From an uncultured beta proteobacterium (GTDB lineage: Bacteria; Pseudomonadota; Gammaproteobacteria; Burkholderiales; Burkholderiaceae_C): 33,749 nt of DNA. The notes below the pieces were generated by a model, which had not been told where the DNA came from, ran no database searches, and saw nothing but the letters and a program-made list of their open reading frames with translations. The position numbers and the translations under genes are program-made. Each line of letters starts with the position of its first letter. The stretch's first letter is position 1. Positions 1-10,110 of this stretch are shown here, one piece after another. The DNA lies in NCBI GenBank assembly GCA_903906695.1, contig CAIVLG010000156.1:1-33749 (forward strand). The letters run 5' to 3'.

Positions 1-1
1 C

Positions 2-970
<969 letters not shown>

Positions 971-987
971 GCGGCGTGAGTGACCAG

Positions 988-1013
988 ACAAAGGCCACTT
1001 CGGTGGCCTTTGT
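988..1013 (+). terminator. Hairpin terminator after ilvC
   Basis: An 11-bp perfect stem (ACAAAGGCCAC paired with GTGGCCTTTGT) closes on a TTCG tetraloop, 17 bases after the ilvC stop. The right arm ends in TTTGTT rather than a clean T-run, so termination may be partial and some transcripts could read into pssA. The stem is seen directly; its function is inferred. Confidence 0.7.
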
Positions 1014-1040
1014 TACGATGCACCGTTGGAGGTCAATTCT

Positions 1041-1856
1041 ATGAGTGACGGGAAAGAAGCAGACGTTGCCGACGGCGATGAGCTGGTCGTCAGAAAGCCC
1101 CGTAAGGGCATTTATGTACTGCCGAATCTATTTACGCTGGCGGCCCTTTTTGGCGGCTTTTATGCCATTGTCATGGCGATCAACGGGCGATTTGACTTGG
1201 CTTCGGTAGGCATCTTCTGCGCCATGGTGCTTGACAGTCTCGATGGACGCGTGGCGCGCATGACCAATACCCAAAGCGCTTTTGGGGAGCAGATGGATTC
1301 GCTCTCCGATATGGTTTCATTTGGAGCGGCGCCGGCGATCATCTCTTATGTCTGGTCGCTTCAGGGTCTGGGACGTTGGGGCTGGATTGCGGCTTTTGTG
1401 TACTGCGCCTGCGCGGCCCTGCGTCTGGCCAGATTCAATGTCAACACCGCCGTCGTGGATAAACGCTATTTTCAGGGCCTGCCGTCGCCGGCCGCGGCGG
1501 CCATCATCGCCAGCTTCATTTGGGTCGCGACAGATATTGGCGTCAAGGGCACCAGCGTTGCATGGCCGACGTTTGCGTTGGCCTTGTATGCCGGCTTGAG
1601 CATGGTGACCAACGTTCCGTTCTACAGCTTCAAGGATGTGCATATGAAGCGAAGCGTGCCATTCGTCGTGATTGTTCTCATCGCGCTGGGCATTGCAGTC
1701 ATCAACATCGATCCGCCGATTGTTATGTTCGGCCTGTTTCTGGCCTATGGCATCAGCGGCTATCTCATCTACATGTGGCGCAAAGCCAAGGGTCTGCAGA
1801 CCAGCGTGATCAGCACATCGACCGACGAACCCGATGAACGGGGTCTCCATAAGTGA
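1041..1856 (+). CDS. pssA: CDP-diacylglycerol--serine O-phosphatidyltransferase
   Basis: Membrane enzyme that makes phosphatidylserine from CDP-diacylglycerol and serine, the precursor of phosphatidylethanolamine. The 271-residue product carries the complete CDP-alcohol phosphatidyltransferase signature: D65, D68-G69, A72-R73, G82, D86 and D90 in the usual spacing. Several hydrophobic segments follow (about residues 27-60, 95-125, 150-200 and 205-245), as expected for an integral membrane protein. ATG 1041 was chosen because GGAGG at 1028-1032 lies 8 bases upstream; an in-frame TTG at 1026 has no such site. In many Burkholderiales a phosphatidylserine decarboxylase gene (psd) lies between ilvC and pssA; it is absent here. 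Confidence 0.93.
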   Translation: MSDGKEADVADGDELVVRKPRKGIYVLPNLFTLAALFGGFYAIVMAINGRFDLASVGIFCAMVLDSLDGRVARMTNTQSAFGEQMDSLSDMVSFGAAPAIISYVWSLQGLGRWGWIAAFVYCACAALRLARFNVNTAVVDKRYFQGLPSPAAAAIIASFIWVATDIGVKGTSVAWPTFALALYAGLSMVTNVPFYSFKDVHMKRSVPFVVIVLIALGIAVINIDPPIVMFGLFLAYGISGYLIYMWRKAKGLQTSVISTSTDEPDERGLHK

Positions 1857-1884
1857 CTGAAAAAACTTGTGGTACATTGCTCGC

Positions 1885-1938
1885 ATGAAACAGCTCCTGC
1901 TAGCGCTACTGCTATCGCCCCACGGGCGGAGACGGTAG
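1885..1938 (+). CDS. leu operon leader peptide
   Basis: A 17-codon reading frame, [17 protein letters not shown], in which six of seven consecutive codons are for leucine (CTC CTG CTA GCG CTA CTG CTA). It lies between pssA and leuA and ends 23 bases before a terminator hairpin. This is the layout of a ribosome-mediated attenuator: scarce charged tRNA-Leu stalls the ribosome on the leucine codons and changes folding of the RNA downstream. No good Shine-Dalgarno is visible; GTGG at 1869-1872 is the best candidate. The peptide probably has no function beyond translation. The call rests on sequence and on the known leu leader principle. Confidence 0.85.
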   Translation: MKQLLLALLLSPHGRRR

Positions 1939-1994
1939 CGCACGCGCTCACCCAAACCAAGAAGCCCGTTTGCATCCGCAGCGGGCTTTTTTTT
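1903..1994 (+). promoter_or_regulatory. leuA transcription attenuator
   Basis: Three mutually exclusive pairings can be drawn by hand. (1) Leader region 1903-1909 (GCGCTAC, inside the Leu codons) pairs with 1935-1941 (GTAGCGC), enclosing a second stem 1916-1920 with 1924-1928. (2) An antiterminator pairs 1922-1927 (ACGGGC) with 1964-1969 (GCCCGT). (3) The terminator pairs 1962-1968 (AAGCCCG) with 1982-1988 (CGGGCTT), continued by 1971-1973 with 1978-1980 around an ATCC loop and followed by eight T (1987-1994). Pairings 2 and 3 share bases 1964-1968, so only one can form. Stalling on Leu codons would break pairing 1 and favour 2, allowing read-through into leuA. Confidence 0.82.
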
Positions 1995-2044
1995 GTTCAA
2001 GGTTATTTCAGTTTGCCTATCTTGAAATCTACCGGAGAAGCCAG

Positions 2045-3583
2045 ATGACCGATAAATTGATTATTTTCGATACGACTTTGCGCGACGGCGAACAATCGCC
2101 TGGCGCGTCCATGAACAAGGACGAAAAATTGCGCATCGCACGGCAGCTCGAGCGACTGAAGGTCGACGTGATTGAAGCCGGCTTTGCCGCCAGTTCCAAC
2201 GGTGACTTCGAGGCCGTGCAGTGCATCGCCAAGGCCGTCAAGGATTCGACCGTGTGTTCGCTATCGCGCGCCAACGACAGGGACATTTCTCGGGCGGCTG
2301 AAGCCTTGAAGGGTGCCAGCAGTGCGCGTATTCACACTTTCATCGCCACTTCGGCATTGCACATGGAGAAGAAGTTGCGGATGACACCGGAACAGGTGTT
2401 GGAGCAGGCCAGACTGGCGGTGCGCTTTGCGCGCAATCTGGTTGCCGACGTGGAGTTCAGTCCTGAGGACGGGTATCGCAGTGACGTCGATTTCTTGTGT
2501 CGTGTGATTGAGGCTGTCATCAGTGAGGGGGCGACGACAGTCAATGTGCCGGACACGGTAGGTTACGCGATACCGGAACTTTATGGCAATTTCATAAAGA
2601 GTTTGCGCGAGCGAGTTCCCAATTCGGACAAGGCCGTTTGGTCAGTCCACTGCCACAACGATCTGGGCATGGCAGTTGCAAACTCGTTGGCCGGCGTGAA
2701 GATTGGGGGGGCGCGGCAGGTCGAGTGCACCATCAATGGTCTGGGCGAGCGAGCCGGCAATTGCAGTCTGGAAGAAGTTGTGATGGCCGTCAAGACACGG
2801 CGTGACTATTTTGGCCTCGATCTGGGCATTGATGCCCGACACATTCTGGCGGCCAGCCGCATGGTCAGTCAGACCACCGGTTTTGTTGTGCAACCGAACA
2901 AGGCTGTGGTCGGCGCCAATGCATTTGCGCACGCCTCCGGAATCCATCAGGATGGTGTTCTCAAGGCGCGAGACACCTATGAAATCATGCGGGCCGAGGA
3001 TGTGGGCTGGACCACGAACAAGATCATTCTTGGCAAACTCAGCGGCCGCAACGCATTCAAGCAGCGTCTGCAGGAATTGGGCGTCCAGATGGACAGCGAG
3101 GCCGATATCAACAGCGCGTTCGCCAGATTCAAGGAACTGGCGGATCGAAAGAGCGAGATCTTCGATGAGGATATTCTTGCGCTGGTGAGCGACGAAGGCG
3201 TGACTCACGAACATGAGCAATATCGTTTCGTATCGTTGTCACAGCACAGTGAGACGGGCGAGCGTCCCCAGGCCAGCATCGTGTTTGCAGTGGACGGCAA
3301 AGAGGTAAGCAGCAGTTCAGACGGCAACGGCCCGGTAGATGCTTCCCTGAAAGCGATCGAAGCCCACGTCAACAGTGGTGCCGAGATGGTGCTGTATTCC
3401 GTGAACGCGATCAGCGGTTCAACCGAAAGCCAGGGCGAGGTCACGGTTCGATTGCAAAATAGCGGCAGGGTGGTCAATGGTGTGGGTTCCGATCCTGACA
3501 TCATTGTGGCCTCCGCCAAAGCCTACCTGAGCGCGCTTAACAAACTGCAAAGTAAAGCCGATCGGGTGGCTGCCCAAGGATAG
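2045..3583 (+). CDS. leuA: 2-isopropylmalate synthase
   Basis: First committed enzyme of leucine synthesis: condenses acetyl-CoA with 2-oxoisovalerate to 2-isopropylmalate. The 512-residue product has the N-terminal TIM-barrel signature [11 protein letters not shown] (residues 10-20; R13 and D14 are catalytic or metal-binding in the family), the metal-binding HCHND motif in mid-barrel and the GLGERAGN motif. The C-terminal third (about 390-512) matches the leucine-binding allosteric domain. ATG 2045 is preceded by GGAGAAG at 2034-2040; the frame is open further upstream but that part lies in the attenuator terminator and is not coding. Control is likely double: attenuation upstream, and feedback by leucine on the enzyme. 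Confidence 0.97.
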   Translation: MTDKLIIFDTTLRDGEQSPGASMNKDEKLRIARQLERLKVDVIEAGFAASSNGDFEAVQCIAKAVKDSTVCSLSRANDRDISRAAEALKGASSARIHTFIATSALHMEKKLRMTPEQVLEQARLAVRFARNLVADVEFSPEDGYRSDVDFLCRVIEAVISEGATTVNVPDTVGYAIPELYGNFIKSLRERVPNSDKAVWSVHCHNDLGMAVANSLAGVKIGGARQVECTINGLGERAGNCSLEEVVMAVKTRRDYFGLDLGIDARHILAASRMVSQTTGFVVQPNKAVVGANAFAHASGIHQDGVLKARDTYEIMRAEDVGWTTNKIILGKLSGRNAFKQRLQELGVQMDSEADINSAFARFKELADRKSEIFDEDILALVSDEGVTHEHEQYRFVSLSQHSETGERPQASIVFAVDGKEVSSSSDGNGPVDASLKAIEAHVNSGAEMVLYSVNAISGSTESQGEVTVRLQNSGRVVNGVGSDPDIIVASAKAYLSALNKLQSKADRVAAQG

Positions 3584-3736
3584 AAAAGCGGAATTGCGAC
3601 AGGATATAGGTTCTTAGTTAAGAAAGTATCGCAAGCAATTGATCCTATGAGGCTTTTCTTGTATAAACTCACGGCTGGGAGAAATCGGTCAGGACAGGCT
3701 TTTTGGTGTTGTCGTGATCAAATTGCGTTTGGAAAT

Positions 3737-4759
3737 ATGTTGCGCCGAATATCTGTCTTCTTTGGGTTGATCTTTGTCATTCTTGCTTTCTCGCTGTCAG
3801 AGGTTGAGGCATCTGAGAGCAGTCGCGAGTCGGTGAAGAGTGCCCCGACGGCAAAGTCCGGCAAACGCAAGCACTCCAAGCCGGCACCTGCGGCGCATCG
3901 CAGGGCGCTTGCCCCTGTTGCATCGGTACCCGCGAAACCGTCGTTCGGACAAATAGCCGGTCTGCATCATTCGCCGGATGCGCTTGAATTGAAGTCCAGT
4001 GTGGCGCTGGTCATTGATCAGGATACCAATGAAGTCTTGTTTAGCAAGAACGACAAGGCTGTGTTGCCGATCGCGTCCCTAACCAAGCTGATGACTGGAT
4101 TGGTTGTGAGTGAAGCACGCTTGCCCATGGATGAGTTGATTACCATATCGCAAACCGATGTGGATACCGAAAAAGGCAGCCGGTCGCGCCTTCGAGTCGG
4201 CACTGTTCTGACACGTGGAGAATTGTTGCATCTCGCGCTGATGTCAAGTGAAAATCGTGCTGCGCATGCTCTCGGGCGGAGTTATCCGGGCGGACTGCCC
4301 GTCTTTGTCGGCCTGATGAATGCCAAGGCCCGGTCGATTGGTATGAGTGCCACAAACTACGAGGAGCCGACCGGACTTTCGAGCAAGAATCAGTCCAGTG
4401 CGCGCGACCTGGTAAAACTGGTCAATGTGGCCTACGGCGATCCGGTCTTGCGCGAGTTGACGACGTCACCCGAACACCTGGTCGCGGTAGGAAACAGGAC
4501 TCTTCAATTCCGGACCACGAACCGCCTGGTCAAGAACCCCTCATGGGATATTGGTTTGCAAAAGACCGGCTACATTTCTGAAGCGGGGCAGTGCCTCGTG
4601 ATGCAGGCAAAGATTGCGGGGCGCAAACTGATCATGGTGTTTCTTGACTCGGCCGGCAAACTCAGTCGTATCGGCGATGCGGAGCGGGTTCGGCGCTGGG
4701 TTGAATCGGCGCCTGCTGTGACGCATGCAGCACGCACCACAGCGGCCATTGTGAGTTAG
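3737..4759 (+). CDS. pbpG: D-alanyl-D-alanine endopeptidase (PBP7-type, peptidase S11)
   Basis: Periplasmic low-molecular-weight penicillin-binding protein that cleaves D-Ala-mDAP crosslinks in peptidoglycan. With ATG 3737 the product is 340 residues and begins with a signal peptide (MLRRISV plus a hydrophobic core, cleavage after about VEA-24). A low-complexity Lys/Ala/Pro linker (residues 35-68) precedes the catalytic domain. All three S11 motifs are present: SxxK at S114-K117 (SLTK), SxN at S171-N173 and KTG at 276-278. ATG 3647 is also in frame but would put 30 extra residues before the signal peptide. Ribosome-binding sites are weak at both. pbpG is preferred over dacA because of the short C-terminus without an amphipathic membrane anchor. 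Confidence 0.85.
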   Translation: MLRRISVFFGLIFVILAFSLSEVEASESSRESVKSAPTAKSGKRKHSKPAPAAHRRALAPVASVPAKPSFGQIAGLHHSPDALELKSSVALVIDQDTNEVLFSKNDKAVLPIASLTKLMTGLVVSEARLPMDELITISQTDVDTEKGSRSRLRVGTVLTRGELLHLALMSSENRAAHALGRSYPGGLPVFVGLMNAKARSIGMSATNYEEPTGLSSKNQSSARDLVKLVNVAYGDPVLRELTTSPEHLVAVGNRTLQFRTTNRLVKNPSWDIGLQKTGYISEAGQCLVMQAKIAGRKLIMVFLDSAGKLSRIGDAERVRRWVESAPAVTHAARTTAAIVS

Positions 4760-4800
4760 CAAGTAAGTTCGGTAATCAACGCTGGCCGGCAAGCGCCACG

Positions 4801-5589
4801 TTAGCGCGCCGCATCAACCTTGTAGCCCAGACTGGACGAAATTTCCCGCGCGGTGGACTGCAGTTTCGGCAACCAGGCCTCCTCCAGACGTCCGGTTGGG
4901 GCCGAAATCGACAGGCCGGCCACCAGTGTGCCCTGGTCGTCGTAAATGCCGGCGGCCATGCAACGCACACCGAGTTCCAGTTCCTCATTGTCATTGGCAA
5001 CGCCGTATTGGCGCACTCTTGACAGTTCCCGTTCCAGTGCGGGCAGTTGAGTCAGACTGTTCTTGGTGTGACCCGTCAAGCCGGTTCGGGTGGCGTAGGC
5101 GCGCACCCGCTGCGGGTCATCCGCTGCCAAAAACAGCTTGCCCACCGAAGTCAGGTGCAAGGGGGCACGACCGCCAATGGCCCGGACCACTTGCATGCCC
5201 GATCGCTCACTGTAAGTGCGCTCGATGTACACGATTTCGTCGCCTTGGCGCATACTCAAATTGACGGGTTGCTGAATCAATTTGTGAAGTTCGCGCATCG
5301 GCTGCAATGCGGCGTCGCGCACGCTGAGACGGCTTTTGACCAGATTTCCCAATTCGAGCAGCCTCATCCCCAGCCGGTAGCTGCCCGGTTGGGGATGTTC
5401 GACGAACCTTCCGGTGGCAAGATCATTCAGGAGCCGGTGTGTGGTCGACAGGTGAAGACCGGCCTTCTCGCTGATTTCCTTGAGCGAGATCGCCTCTTCG
5501 CGCGACGCCAACACATCAATCAGCGTGAACATCCGCTCGATGACCTGAACGGTTGGTGTACTGATATGGTTGGGGTCTGTCTTTCGCAT
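4801..5589 (-). CDS. IclR-family transcriptional regulator
   Basis: The 262-residue protein has an N-terminal winged helix (about residues 15-75, including a recognition-helix-like LHLSTTHRLLNDL) and a C-terminal IclR effector-binding domain (about 90-255, with SVGKLFLA and the ELELGVRCMAAGI stretch). IclR proteins usually control catabolic genes in response to small organic acids. The closest genes are aat-bpt upstream on the same strand and pbpG convergent downstream; neither is an obvious target, so the regulon is unknown. A perfect inverted repeat 35 bases upstream of the start suggests autoregulation. Start ATG 5589 gives the usual family length. Confidence 0.92.
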   Translation of the reverse strand: MRKTDPNHISTPTVQVIERMFTLIDVLASREEAISLKEISEKAGLHLSTTHRLLNDLATGRFVEHPQPGSYRLGMRLLELGNLVKSRLSVRDAALQPMRELHKLIQQPVNLSMRQGDEIVYIERTYSERSGMQVVRAIGGRAPLHLTSVGKLFLAADDPQRVRAYATRTGLTGHTKNSLTQLPALERELSRVRQYGVANDNEELELGVRCMAAGIYDDQGTLVAGLSISAPTGRLEEAWLPKLQSTAREISSSLGYKVDAAR

Positions 5590-5623
5590 GATGGGTCCTG
5601 ATCGGCTGATACCTGATTTTATC

Positions 5624-5637
5624 TGGTGAAATCACCA
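5624..5637. promoter_or_regulatory. Inverted repeat upstream of IclR gene, candidate operator
   Basis: TGGTGA-AA-TCACCA is a perfect 6-bp inverted repeat with a 2-base centre. It lies in the 62-base gap between bpt (stop 5652) and the IclR-type gene (start 5589), 35 bases before the regulator's ATG. IclR proteins bind short palindromes and often repress their own gene. Function is inferred from position and symmetry only. Confidence 0.4.
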
Positions 5638-5651
5638 ATCAGAAGTCGAAC

Positions 5652-6395
5652 TCAGTCATGTTCCGACGCGAGCCAGCGTCCGGCAACCAGCAGCTCCGCT
5701 GGACGAAAGCGTGCCTTGTAGCTCATTTTCTGGCTCGCACCGATCCAATACCCAAGATAGACATAGGGCAGCTGCAGTGCCCTTGCTTCTGCCAGCTGCC
5801 ACAGGATGCCATAGGTGCCAAAACTGCTGCGCTCCTGCGGTTCATAGAAAGTGTAGACGCATGAAATTCCATCATCAAGCAGGTCTAGTATCGATACCAT
5901 TTTCAGCGCGCCGGGGCTACCGCCGGCCAATGTCTCGCGAAATTCAACCAGTCGGGAATTGACCCGGCTTTGCAGCAGGAATTGGGTGTACTGGTTGGCG
6001 CTGTCCTGATCCATGCCGCCACCCGCATGCCTGCCGCTCTGGTAGCGTAGATAGAGCGCGTAGTGTTCCTCTTCAAAGCAAAGCTCCAGCACCCGGACCC
6101 GAAGCTTCGAATGTGCTGCCCAGGCGCGGCGTTGGCTTCGGTCGGGCCGGAACTCATTCGCCAGAACCCGGATCGGTATGCAGTCTTGACAGCCGTCGCA
6201 GTAGGGGCGGTAGGTGAACATGCCGCTGCGTCTGAATCCCCGGCTGACCAGCTCAGAGTAGGTGCTGCTATTGACCAAATGACCGGGCGTTGCCACTTGT
6301 GATCGGGCCTGCCTGTCTGGCAGGTAACTGCAGCAGTAGGGCGCCGTGGCATAGAACTGCAGCGCCTGCAATGGTAGATCCTTGAGGTGGGTCAC
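5652..6395 (-). CDS. bpt: Aspartate/glutamate leucyltransferase (N-end rule)
   Basis: Transfers leucine from Leu-tRNA to N-terminal Asp or Glu of proteins, marking them for ClpS/ClpAP degradation. The 247-residue product has the ATE N-terminal domain with conserved cysteines ([11 protein letters not shown] near residue 19, [11 protein letters not shown] near residue 65) and the ATE C-terminal domain ([15 protein letters not shown], then YVYLGYWI near residue 217). The order and lengths match family members. It starts 6 bases after the aat stop, so the two are surely co-transcribed; both act in the same degradation pathway. Confidence 0.95.
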   Translation of the reverse strand: MTHLKDLPLQALQFYATAPYCCSYLPDRQARSQVATPGHLVNSSTYSELVSRGFRRSGMFTYRPYCDGCQDCIPIRVLANEFRPDRSQRRAWAAHSKLRVRVLELCFEEEHYALYLRYQSGRHAGGGMDQDSANQYTQFLLQSRVNSRLVEFRETLAGGSPGALKMVSILDLLDDGISCVYTFYEPQERSSFGTYGILWQLAEARALQLPYVYLGYWIGASQKMSYKARFRPAELLVAGRWLASEHD

Positions 6396-6401
6396 GTTGG
6401 C

Positions 6402-7160
6402 TTATTGAGGTGTTGGGTCCAAAAGCTCAGCCCAGTATAGGGGTTCGAAGGCCCATTTCGGGGGTAGGTGCGTCAAGCCGGCGGCAACTCGCCGGGAAAA
6501 CAGATCGCGTGCCATCTCGCGTGCGCCCAGCGATGCGAGGTGCTGCGTATTTTGCTGGCAATCAATTTGCTCAATGCCATGTTGACGGCAAAAGCAGACC
6601 AGGGCTGCAAGTGCAATTTTGGAGGCGTCGGCTGACTCGCTGAACATCGACTCGCCGAACACCGATTTGCCCAGTGCCACGCAGTAGAGCGCTCCGACAA
6701 GCTGGTTGTCCACCCATGTTTCGACGCTGTGGGCAAAGCCGGCGCGATGCAGGGCGCAGTAGGCGGCAATCATGTCGGGCACGATCCAGGTACCGGCCTG
6801 CCCCCGGCGCGGTCTGACGGCGCAAGCTCTGATGACCTGCTCGAAAGCGGTATCGATCCTGACCTCAGATGATGCCATTTTGCAAAACTTCCGAAGCGAC
6901 TTCTTGAACGATGGACGCAGGCGAAAATCTTCAACCTTCAGCACCATTCTGGGATCGGGACTCCACCAGAGGATCGGTTGACCCTCGCTGAACCACGGAA
7001 ATATCCCGTGACCATAGGCCCGGCACAAGGTCTCAACATCCAACGCACCGCCGCCAGCCAGCAATCCCGGTGCCGGTGAGCCATGTCCCCAACTTTGGTC
7101 GACTGGCGGGAAGTCCTGACCCGGTGCAAGCCAGGCCAGTGGTGGAGGGGCTGTTGACAT
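6402..7160 (-). CDS. aat: Leucyl/phenylalanyl-tRNA--protein transferase
   Basis: Adds Leu or Phe from charged tRNA to N-terminal Lys or Arg, creating N-degrons for ClpS. The family hallmarks are visible: GHGIFPWF followed by WWSPDPRMVL, the GTWIVPDMIAAY stretch and GESMFS with the following ASK. ATG 7160 gives 252 residues. ATG 7211, in frame 17 codons upstream with a possible AAGG ribosome site, would give 269 and cannot be excluded. The frame remains open further upstream only because it runs antisense through the two tRNA genes; that part is not coding. First gene of an aat-bpt operon. Confidence 0.93.
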   Translation of the reverse strand: MSTAPPPLAWLAPGQDFPPVDQSWGHGSPAPGLLAGGGALDVETLCRAYGHGIFPWFSEGQPILWWSPDPRMVLKVEDFRLRPSFKKSLRKFCKMASSEVRIDTAFEQVIRACAVRPRRGQAGTWIVPDMIAAYCALHRAGFAHSVETWVDNQLVGALYCVALGKSVFGESMFSESADASKIALAALVCFCRQHGIEQIDCQQNTQHLASLGAREMARDLFSRRVAAGLTHLPPKWAFEPLYWAELLDPTPQ

Positions 7161-7268
7161 GACCGCAATGTAATCGATGTCCGAGGCCTGCAAGGTGCCA
7201 TTTTCGATCATAGAATGACGCCTTGCAGAGTGGAAGAGTGAGTGCCAGCCATTACAATACGCGCATGT

Positions 7269-7345
<77 letters not shown>

Positions 7346-7366
7346 TGTCTTTTTTCCTCTCGATCT

Positions 7367-7443
7367 CTGCCCGTAGCTCAGTTGGATAGAGCAACAGCCT
7401 TCTAAGCTGTGGGTCGCAGGTTCGATCCCTGTCGGGCAGGCCA
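7367..7443 (+). tRNA. tRNA-Arg (anticodon TCT)
   Basis: 77 bases with encoded CCA (7441-7443). The acceptor stem CTGCCCG (7367-7373) pairs with CGGGCAG (7433-7439). The D arm is AGCTCAGTTGGATAGAGC. The anticodon stem ACAGC / GCTGT encloses CTTCTAA, giving anticodon TCT for AGA codons. It lies 21 bases after tRNA-Pro, so both probably belong to one precursor transcript. Confidence 0.97.
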
Positions 7444-7520
7444 GATTGTCAAATCGTGCGGTGGGGTGGTGAGTGACCTTCAATCGTTTGCAGAGGAATT
7501 GACCATGAGGGCCTGTAATT

Positions 7521-8723
7521 ATGAGTCCCGATAAATCGATGACCAACGTCGCTGCAGATCCTCAAGCCGTATTCACGCAGTACCGAGATCGAAAGCGCTG
7601 GTGGTGGCTGTTGTCGGTTGTCTTTCCGCTCTTGCCGTTCACCGGCATGGCGCTCCATGCCGCAAGCGGGGCGCAAATTGCACTGGGCTTGCCGTTGCTG
7701 ATCAGCTACGGGCTGATGCCACTGCTGGACTATCTGATAGGTGAAGACGAGAGCAATCCGCCCGAAGCGATCGTGCCGCAACTGGAGGAAGACCGCTATT
7801 ACCGCTGGCTCACCTGGGCCACGGTGCCGCTGCACTATGTGGCGCTGATCGGCTGTGCCTGGTGGGTCGGCACCCATGCGCTGTTATGGTGGGCCGTCCT
7901 GTTGTTGGCTTATGTGGCAGGGACCGATTCCGGGCTGGGCCTGAACACCGGCCATGAGCTGGGACACAAATACAACGCCGTCGAACAATGGCTGGCGCGC
8001 CTGGTGTTGGCGGTGCCGGCCTACGGCCATTTCACGGTTGAACACGGGCGTGGTCATCACCGCTGGGTCTCCACGCCGGAAGACCATGCCAGCGCCCGCA
8101 TGGGCGAGAGCATCTACCGGTTTGCTCTGCGCGAATTGCCTGGAGGCATACACCGCGCCTGGCAAATTGAGAAGGAACGCCTCGCGCAGGAACAGCGGTC
8201 GGCCTGGAGTCCACACAACACGATGTTGCAGTCCTACGCCATCACGGCCCTGCTGCAAATCGGCCTGGCCCTTGCATTCGGCTGGGTGATGCTGCCATTC
8301 CTTGTTGTGCACAACCTCGTCGCCTGGTGGCAGCTCACCTCTGCCAACTATGTCGAGCACTACGGGCTGTTGAGAGCGCGGCTGCCAAGCGGCCGTTATG
8401 AAGCGCCACAGCCCCATCATTCATGGAACGCCAACCACCTGGTGACCAATCTCGCCACGTTCCATCTGCAGCGGCACTCGGATCACCACGCGCACCCGTC
8501 ACGCCGTTACCAATCGCTGAGGCATTTTGAGCAGTTGCCACAGCTGCCCAGCGGCTATTTCGGAATGTTCCCGCTCGCCTATGTGCCCGCTCTATGGTTC
8601 AAGGTGATGGATCCCCGTTTGCTGGCATTGCCGCACGTGCAGGGCGAACTGAGCCGCGTCAATATCGATCCGCGTCGGCGTGTAGAGATCCATGCGCGGT
8701 ATGGGAGCCGATCAACTCAATGA
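7521..8723 (+). CDS. alkB: AlkB-type alkane 1-monooxygenase
   Basis: Integral-membrane di-iron hydroxylase that oxidises the terminal carbon of medium-chain n-alkanes with electrons from rubredoxin. The 400-residue protein has hydrophobic segments near residues 28-48, 52-72, 98-135, 160-170 and 238-268. All histidine boxes of AlkB are intact: HELGH (145-149), EHGRGHH (174-180), LQRHSDHH (316-323) and the NYVEHYG motif (276-282). GAGGG at 7507-7511 is 9 bases before ATG 7521. No rubredoxin, rubredoxin reductase or alkane regulator is adjacent, so redox partners must be encoded elsewhere. It begins 77 bases after tRNA-Arg and converges on the sensor-kinase gene. Confidence 0.93.
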   Translation: MSPDKSMTNVAADPQAVFTQYRDRKRWWWLLSVVFPLLPFTGMALHAASGAQIALGLPLLISYGLMPLLDYLIGEDESNPPEAIVPQLEEDRYYRWLTWATVPLHYVALIGCAWWVGTHALLWWAVLLLAYVAGTDSGLGLNTGHELGHKYNAVEQWLARLVLAVPAYGHFTVEHGRGHHRWVSTPEDHASARMGESIYRFALRELPGGIHRAWQIEKERLAQEQRSAWSPHNTMLQSYAITALLQIGLALAFGWVMLPFLVVHNLVAWWQLTSANYVEHYGLLRARLPSGRYEAPQPHHSWNANHLVTNLATFHLQRHSDHHAHPSRRYQSLRHFEQLPQLPSGYFGMFPLAYVPALWFKVMDPRLLALPHVQGELSRVNIDPRRRVEIHARYGSRSTQ

Positions 8724-8760
8724 AGGGTTGATGGTCATCGTGTGACCGCTTCCTGCATCT

Positions 8761-10110
8761 TCAGTCGGAGATGAACGGCAATGTCACCGTAATCTCAAGC
8801 CCAGGACGGGCGTTGACGATAGCAAACACCCCCCCATGGGCCAGTACCACCAACTTGCAAAGGTACAAACCCAGACCGATACCACCGGTGCTGCGTTCAC
8901 GCGCTGCGTCGGGCCGAAAAAAGGGTTGCGTCAGATGCTCAATTTGCTGTTCTGGCACGCCATCGCCATAGTCGCGCACGCTGACAGAGATGCTGCCCGA
9001 TGGCCCGGGCTGTAGTCCAATCACGGGCGCCCTTGGCGCGTCTGCACTGTGCCGCAGGGCATTGTCCAGTAGGTTGCGCAGCAGCAGGCGCATCCGGGTG
9101 CGGTCCAGGTCCAGGACTGGCAATGCAGTCGAAATCTCCTGCCGAACTTCCAGGGCACCATGGAATCCGGCGACGACTTCAGCCACCAGCGCCGCCAGAT
9201 CCACCGGCTCCCGATGCAGGGCGGCGTGCGGGCTGGCAAGGCGCTCGCTTTCCAGCAGATCGGTGACGAGATCGCGCATCAGTGACAAATCACGCAGCAG
9301 GGCTGCACGACTGACCTGAACGTCCGCAGTTTCAGGAAGCAGTTCGGTATTCAGACGGGCCCGTGTCAGCGGGCTGCGCAACTCGTGGCTGATAGCGAGC
9401 AGCAATGTACGTTTAGCCTCCAGCATCCGGTGAATGTCTGCACCCATGGTATTGATCGCGTCAGCCAGCTCGCCGAGTTCATTGGGCCGCTGAGAATGGC
9501 GCACGGTGATCGGTTTTGCAAAGTCGCCCGCGCCAAAGCGCAGGGCACCGGCACGTATGTCATTGAGTGGCCGCAACATGAATCTGATACGGGCATAGGC
9601 CAGTCCGGTGAGGAGCAAAAGGCCAGCCAGCGTCGCCCAGCCGATGAAGCGTGGGCGGTCGTTCCAGGCCGCCATGCTCAGGCCAAACTGAATCTGGTGA
9701 CCATCTGCAGTCGTGCGTTCCAGCAATCTGGGTTCATCCTGATGCCAGCGGTTTTCATTGCGCCAGCGACGCTCGTGGCTGACCGATTCCGGGTTGCTGC
9801 GCCAATTGACCTGCGGTCCCCGGATCTGCACGCTCAAAGGCAAACGTTGCACCAGGGCCTGGGCGCGCTCGATGCTCGGAGGGCTTCCGATCTCCAAGGT
9901 CAGTTTGTCGACGTAGTCCAGTACCAGGGGCCGCGCTGCATCGCGCCAGCCGACCGACAGCGCGTACTGCATGCCGAGAACAAAGAGCGCGGTCATGGCC
10001 AGGGTCAAGATCAAAAACAGCGCCACCAGGCGCACACGCAATGAGTGCGCCATCGCGTGGCGAGCACGGCGATGCCAGTTCTCGGAGTCGCGCTTGACGT
10101 CCGGCGTCAC
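8761..10110 (-). CDS. Two-component sensor histidine kinase (HAMP/HisKA)
   Basis: Inner-membrane kinase partner of the regulator encoded just upstream. In the 449-residue product, transmembrane segment 1 lies near 28-50, a periplasmic region of about 105 residues follows, segment 2 lies near 155-173, then HAMP (about 178-230). The H-box has phospho-acceptor H242 (SHELRSPLTR), the N-box LLRNLLDNAL has N350, and the G1 and G2 boxes are DYGDG (380-384) and GIGLGL (410-415). Start GTG 10110 is chosen because it overlaps the regulator's TGA (GTGA) and an AAAGG site lies 7 bases upstream; an in-frame ATG at 10167 would overlap the regulator by 61 bases. The neighbouring Spy/CpxP-like gene suggests envelope stress sensing. 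Confidence 0.9.
   Translation of the reverse strand: MTPDVKRDSENWHRRARHAMAHSLRVRLVALFLILTLAMTALFVLGMQYALSVGWRDAARPLVLDYVDKLTLEIGSPPSIERAQALVQRLPLSVQIRGPQVNWRSNPESVSHERRWRNENRWHQDEPRLLERTTADGHQIQFGLSMAAWNDRPRFIGWATLAGLLLLTGLAYARIRFMLRPLNDIRAGALRFGAGDFAKPITVRHSQRPNELGELADAINTMGADIHRMLEAKRTLLLAISHELRSPLTRARLNTELLPETADVQVSRAALLRDLSLMRDLVTDLLESERLASPHAALHREPVDLAALVAEVVAGFHGALEVRQEISTALPVLDLDRTRMRLLLRNLLDNALRHSADAPRAPVIGLQPGPSGSISVSVRDYGDGVPEQQIEHLTQPFFRPDAARERSTGGIGLGLYLCKLVVLAHGGVFAIVNARPGLEITVTLPFISD

Noticed and set aside
1317..2000. 227-codon minus-strand frame over pssA and the leu leader
   Set aside because: It runs antisense to pssA and ends in the attenuator; composition and position mark it as a shadow.
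7346..7520. Attachment-site duplication after the tRNA genes
   Set aside because: No second copy of either tRNA 3' end and no integrase gene was seen in the window.
8724..8760. Possible terminator between alkB and the kinase gene
   Set aside because: Only a 5-bp stem (GGTCA with TGACC) and no T-run; too weak to list.
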